The notes under the pieces were generated by a model that had not been told where the DNA came from, searched no databases, and was given only the letters and a program-made list of their open reading frames with translations. This document shows positions 61,890 to 64,000 of a stretch of 64,000 nt of DNA, in pieces. The stretch is from Saccharomycopsis fibuligera x Saccharomycopsis cf. fibuligera (lineage: Eukaryota; Ascomycota; Saccharomycetes; Ascoideales; Saccharomycopsidaceae), in contig CP012809.1 in NCBI GenBank assembly GCA_001936135.1, positions 3,831,501-3,895,500 on the forward strand. Direction: 5' to 3'. Within the stretch, counting starts at the first letter, position 1. Every line of letters starts with the position of its first letter. A program made the position numbers and the translations under genes.

Positions 61890-64000
61890 ATGATGGACGG
61901 ATATACGCAGACACATTGTTCCATACTCATTCCTGAGGGTTACACAGCATTGTCCCTACAACTTACACTTGAAAAAATGGAATCAGAAAAGCCGGATCTC
62001 AATACTTTGTGTATCAACAATAGCAATATCCAAAATAATCATTCACAAAAAGGCAGCAAAAAGGGCCACAAGAACAGCAAAAATGTCAATGATAGTGTTG
62101 CAAAAAACCAGCAGCGAACCTCCACCTTGAAGCCTATAAATAAGACCCCTGCACTTGGAAAACATTGGATAGAAATATTTGAATCCTCCGTTAATTTTCA
62201 GTCTGTACATTTTGAGAAAGCATTGCATAACTTAATCCTACAGCCGGAGATAAATTCCACCGTGCTTCTAAGAGCGGACATTTTGAAAAATCTCGACTAC
62301 CACTATCCTAATGGCTCATTCAATGAAAAACCGAAAGTTAAGGAGCAGTATGCGAACAAAGAAACAGCTGACTTTAGACTAGCATTACAACAGGATTTAG
62401 GGAATAGATCTCAGGAAGGAGAGGAAATTATGGAGAGAAACTTACTGGACCTTGATATTAGAGAAATTCCTTTAGACTTAGACTTTGTGCCGAAGAGACA
62501 ATTTGTCAGAAGATTGGTTCCAAGAAATCCATTCAAGGACTACATAATAAACCAAACTTGTTTAGTGCTAGCATTAAACGATGCTGACTCCATTAAAGGC
62601 AATAATAGTAATGATAATAAGGAAGAAAGTATATTTGTGGTGTATATTCCTCATATCGACAATGCTGACGATTGTCCATACTACCTTCCACCAGTACGTG
62701 CGGTAGGTTTATATTATGATAAAAATAGCAAAAACTTATCATTGAACTATCTACCATTCAAATATACTGATCTTCAAGCGATGGATGATTTCAAGCAACT
62801 TGACGTGAATAGCCGTACCATTAGAATTGCATTTAGACTTTTGCAAACTGCAATGAAACATAGTAAAGGGGTGATGAATGGCTATGAAAAGCGAGTGCAG
62901 CACGATTTGGTGGTTAGCAAAGTACTTTTCCAGAATCGTTACATTACTCTAAAGAAGAAGTATTCTCAATTTTTGATCGACAACTGGCAGGAGAATACTG
63001 ATCCGAAAAAACATGTTTTTGAGGATATTGCTATTGCTGCATTCTTGATTGAGTTATGGAATCAAATTTATATTCTGCAGGGTAAATCGTTTGAGTTCGC
63101 CGACTTGGGTTGTGGTAATGGGGCACTTGTATACATTTTGATTGAAGAAGGGTTCAAGGGCATTGGTGTTGATGCAAGGCAGAGAAAGTCATGGAAGATA
63201 TATCCAAAAGAGGTCGCAGATAACTTGAAAGAACAGGTCATTATTCCTTCTGTTTTGCTAAGACCACACCCTTCAATTTCTAATATTGCTCCTCAAGTTA
63301 CTGATAATGGAAGAGTTTTCCAGATTCCGCTTCAAAATTCCACGTTCAAGAATGATTTGCACGGTACACATAATCATAAAAATAAAAATAAGGCCCGCAA
63401 GAATAATATCACCAATGATTCAGCTAGTGGAGTAGTCAATAACAGCCAAGATAATGACAAAAATAATATTACTAGTATAAATAGAAACAGCAGTGTCAGT
63501 AATGCTAATAATAATATTAATAATAATATTAACACAAATAAACCAGACGGTCGTGCAGCTACCAATGTTAACCATAGCATTTTACCAAACCCGGTCGTTG
63601 AAGATAATGTACCAGTTTTTGCATATTATAATTCCGCAACATTGTTGAACTCATCCTACGTTAATACTGCGGAATTCCCAGAAAACACTTTTATTATTGG
63701 CAACCATTCTGATGAGCTTACTTTATGGATGCCGCTTTTGGGTTACGATTTTATGGTTATTCCATGCTGTTCTCATGCTCTATCAGGAAAGAAGGCTCGC
63801 TATTTACCAAAAAAGAAGACAACCGCTATACTGAGCAATCCAAACAACAACAATAATACTGGTAAGGACCTCTCGGTTTCTGCATACTCTGGGCTTGTCC
63901 AGCATGTGGAAGAAATAGCCAATACCGTTGGTTGGAAGACCAAGAAAGAAATGCTTAGAATTCCATCGACGCGAAATTGCGCCATAATTGGTCATGAGAA
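61890..64000 (+). CDS. TRM44: tRNA(Ser) Um44 2'-O-methyltransferase, 5' part (3' end beyond window)
   Basis: The frame runs from ATG 61890 (second ATG at 61893, another at 61977) to the window edge with no stop, about 703 residues so far. Trm44 methylates U44 of tRNA-Ser using S-adenosylmethionine. The AdoMet site is FADLGCGNGALVYILIEEGF near residue 405, followed by GIGVDARQRKSWKIYP, a Trm44 hallmark. Then FIIGNHSDELTLWMPLLG, FMVIPCCSHALSGKK and RIPSTRNCAIIGHE. Asn/Lys-rich insertions lie at about residues 490-555 and 650, inside the catalytic region. The N-terminal region has KHWIEIFESSVNF and PRNPFKDYIINQTCL, also family-like. Confidence 0.93.
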   Translation, partial: MMDGYTQTHCSILIPEGYTALSLQLTLEKMESEKPDLNTLCINNSNIQNNHSQKGSKKGHKNSKNVNDSVAKNQQRTSTLKPINKTPALGKHWIEIFESSVNFQSVHFEKALHNLILQPEINSTVLLRADILKNLDYHYPNGSFNEKPKVKEQYANKETADFRLALQQDLGNRSQEGEEIMERNLLDLDIREIPLDLDFVPKRQFVRRLVPRNPFKDYIINQTCLVLALNDADSIKGNNSNDNKEESIFVVYIPHIDNADDCPYYLPPVRAVGLYYDKNSKNLSLNYLPFKYTDLQAMDDFKQLDVNSRTIRIAFRLLQTAMKHSKGVMNGYEKRVQHDLVVSKVLFQNRYITLKKKYSQFLIDNWQENTDPKKHVFEDIAIAAFLIELWNQIYILQGKSFEFADLGCGNGALVYILIEEGFKGIGVDARQRKSWKIYPKEVADNLKEQVIIPSVLLRPHPSISNIAPQVTDNGRVFQIPLQNSTFKNDLHGTHNHKNKNKARKNNITNDSASGVVNNSQDNDKNNITSINRNSSVSNANNNINNNINTNKPDGRAATNVNHSILPNPVVEDNVPVFAYYNSATLLNSSYVNTAEFPENTFIIGNHSDELTLWMPLLGYDFMVIPCCSHALSGKKARYLPKKKTTAILSNPNNNNNTGKDLSVSAYSGLVQHVEEIANTVGWKTKKEMLRIPSTRNCAIIGHE

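Overview
This window is nuclear DNA from a budding yeast. Genes are mostly intron-poor, with AT-rich spacers, long A/T runs and proteins rich in Asn and Gln tracts. The three introns I can place all lie at the 5' end of genes and use GTATGT or GTAAGT donors; two have TACTAAC branch sites and one has GCTAAC. Protein sequences resemble Candida/Lodderomyces (CTG-clade, Serinales) orthologues most closely from memory. CTG codons are uncommon in the conserved enzymes. The genetic code cannot be proven from this window, so the clade call is an inference.

Layout. 0-13 kb: 3' end of CPS1, COR1 (complex III core), GLG2 (glycogenin), CCT2 (chaperonin, with an intron directly after ATG), MTO1 (mitochondrial tRNA modification) and, sharing its promoter, a spliced CENP-T/Cnn1-like kinetochore protein. 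13-25 kb: a zinc-free MDR oxidoreductase, STE7 (MAPK kinase), DHH1 (mRNA decay helicase), WSS1 (DNA-protein crosslink protease) and MEU1 (methylthioadenosine phosphorylase). 25.8-32.8 kb: four secreted or wall-associated proteins in a row (an Asn-rich secreted protein, a GPI-anchored GH72 glucanosyltransferase, two small secreted proteins), separated by long spacers, one of which carries unassigned coding-like fragments. 33-42 kb: CDC37 with a duplicated C-terminal domain, PGA2, THO2. 42-53 kb: INN1 (cytokinesis), AUR1 (inositol phosphorylceramide synthase), RPC31 (Pol III), a 2.3-kb spacer, YDC1 (alkaline ceramidase). 53-64 kb: UMP1 (again split after ATG), RNR2, tRNA-Val(AAC) with hairpins and a coding-like fragment upstream, a GPI-type yapsin-like protein with degenerate active sites, PHO85 and the 5' part of TRM44, which runs off the window.

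Functional themes. AUR1 and YDC1 act at opposite ends of yeast sphingolipid metabolism. CDC37, CCT2 and UMP1 are assembly or folding factors. MTO1, TRM44 and the tRNA concern translation. The genes are otherwise ordinary, unlinked eukaryotic loci. No CRISPR array, rRNA or intact mobile element was seen. Most striking are the apparently inactive aspartyl-protease-like surface protein, the Cdc37 C-terminal duplication, two start-codon-only first exons and the repeat/fragment block next to the tRNA.
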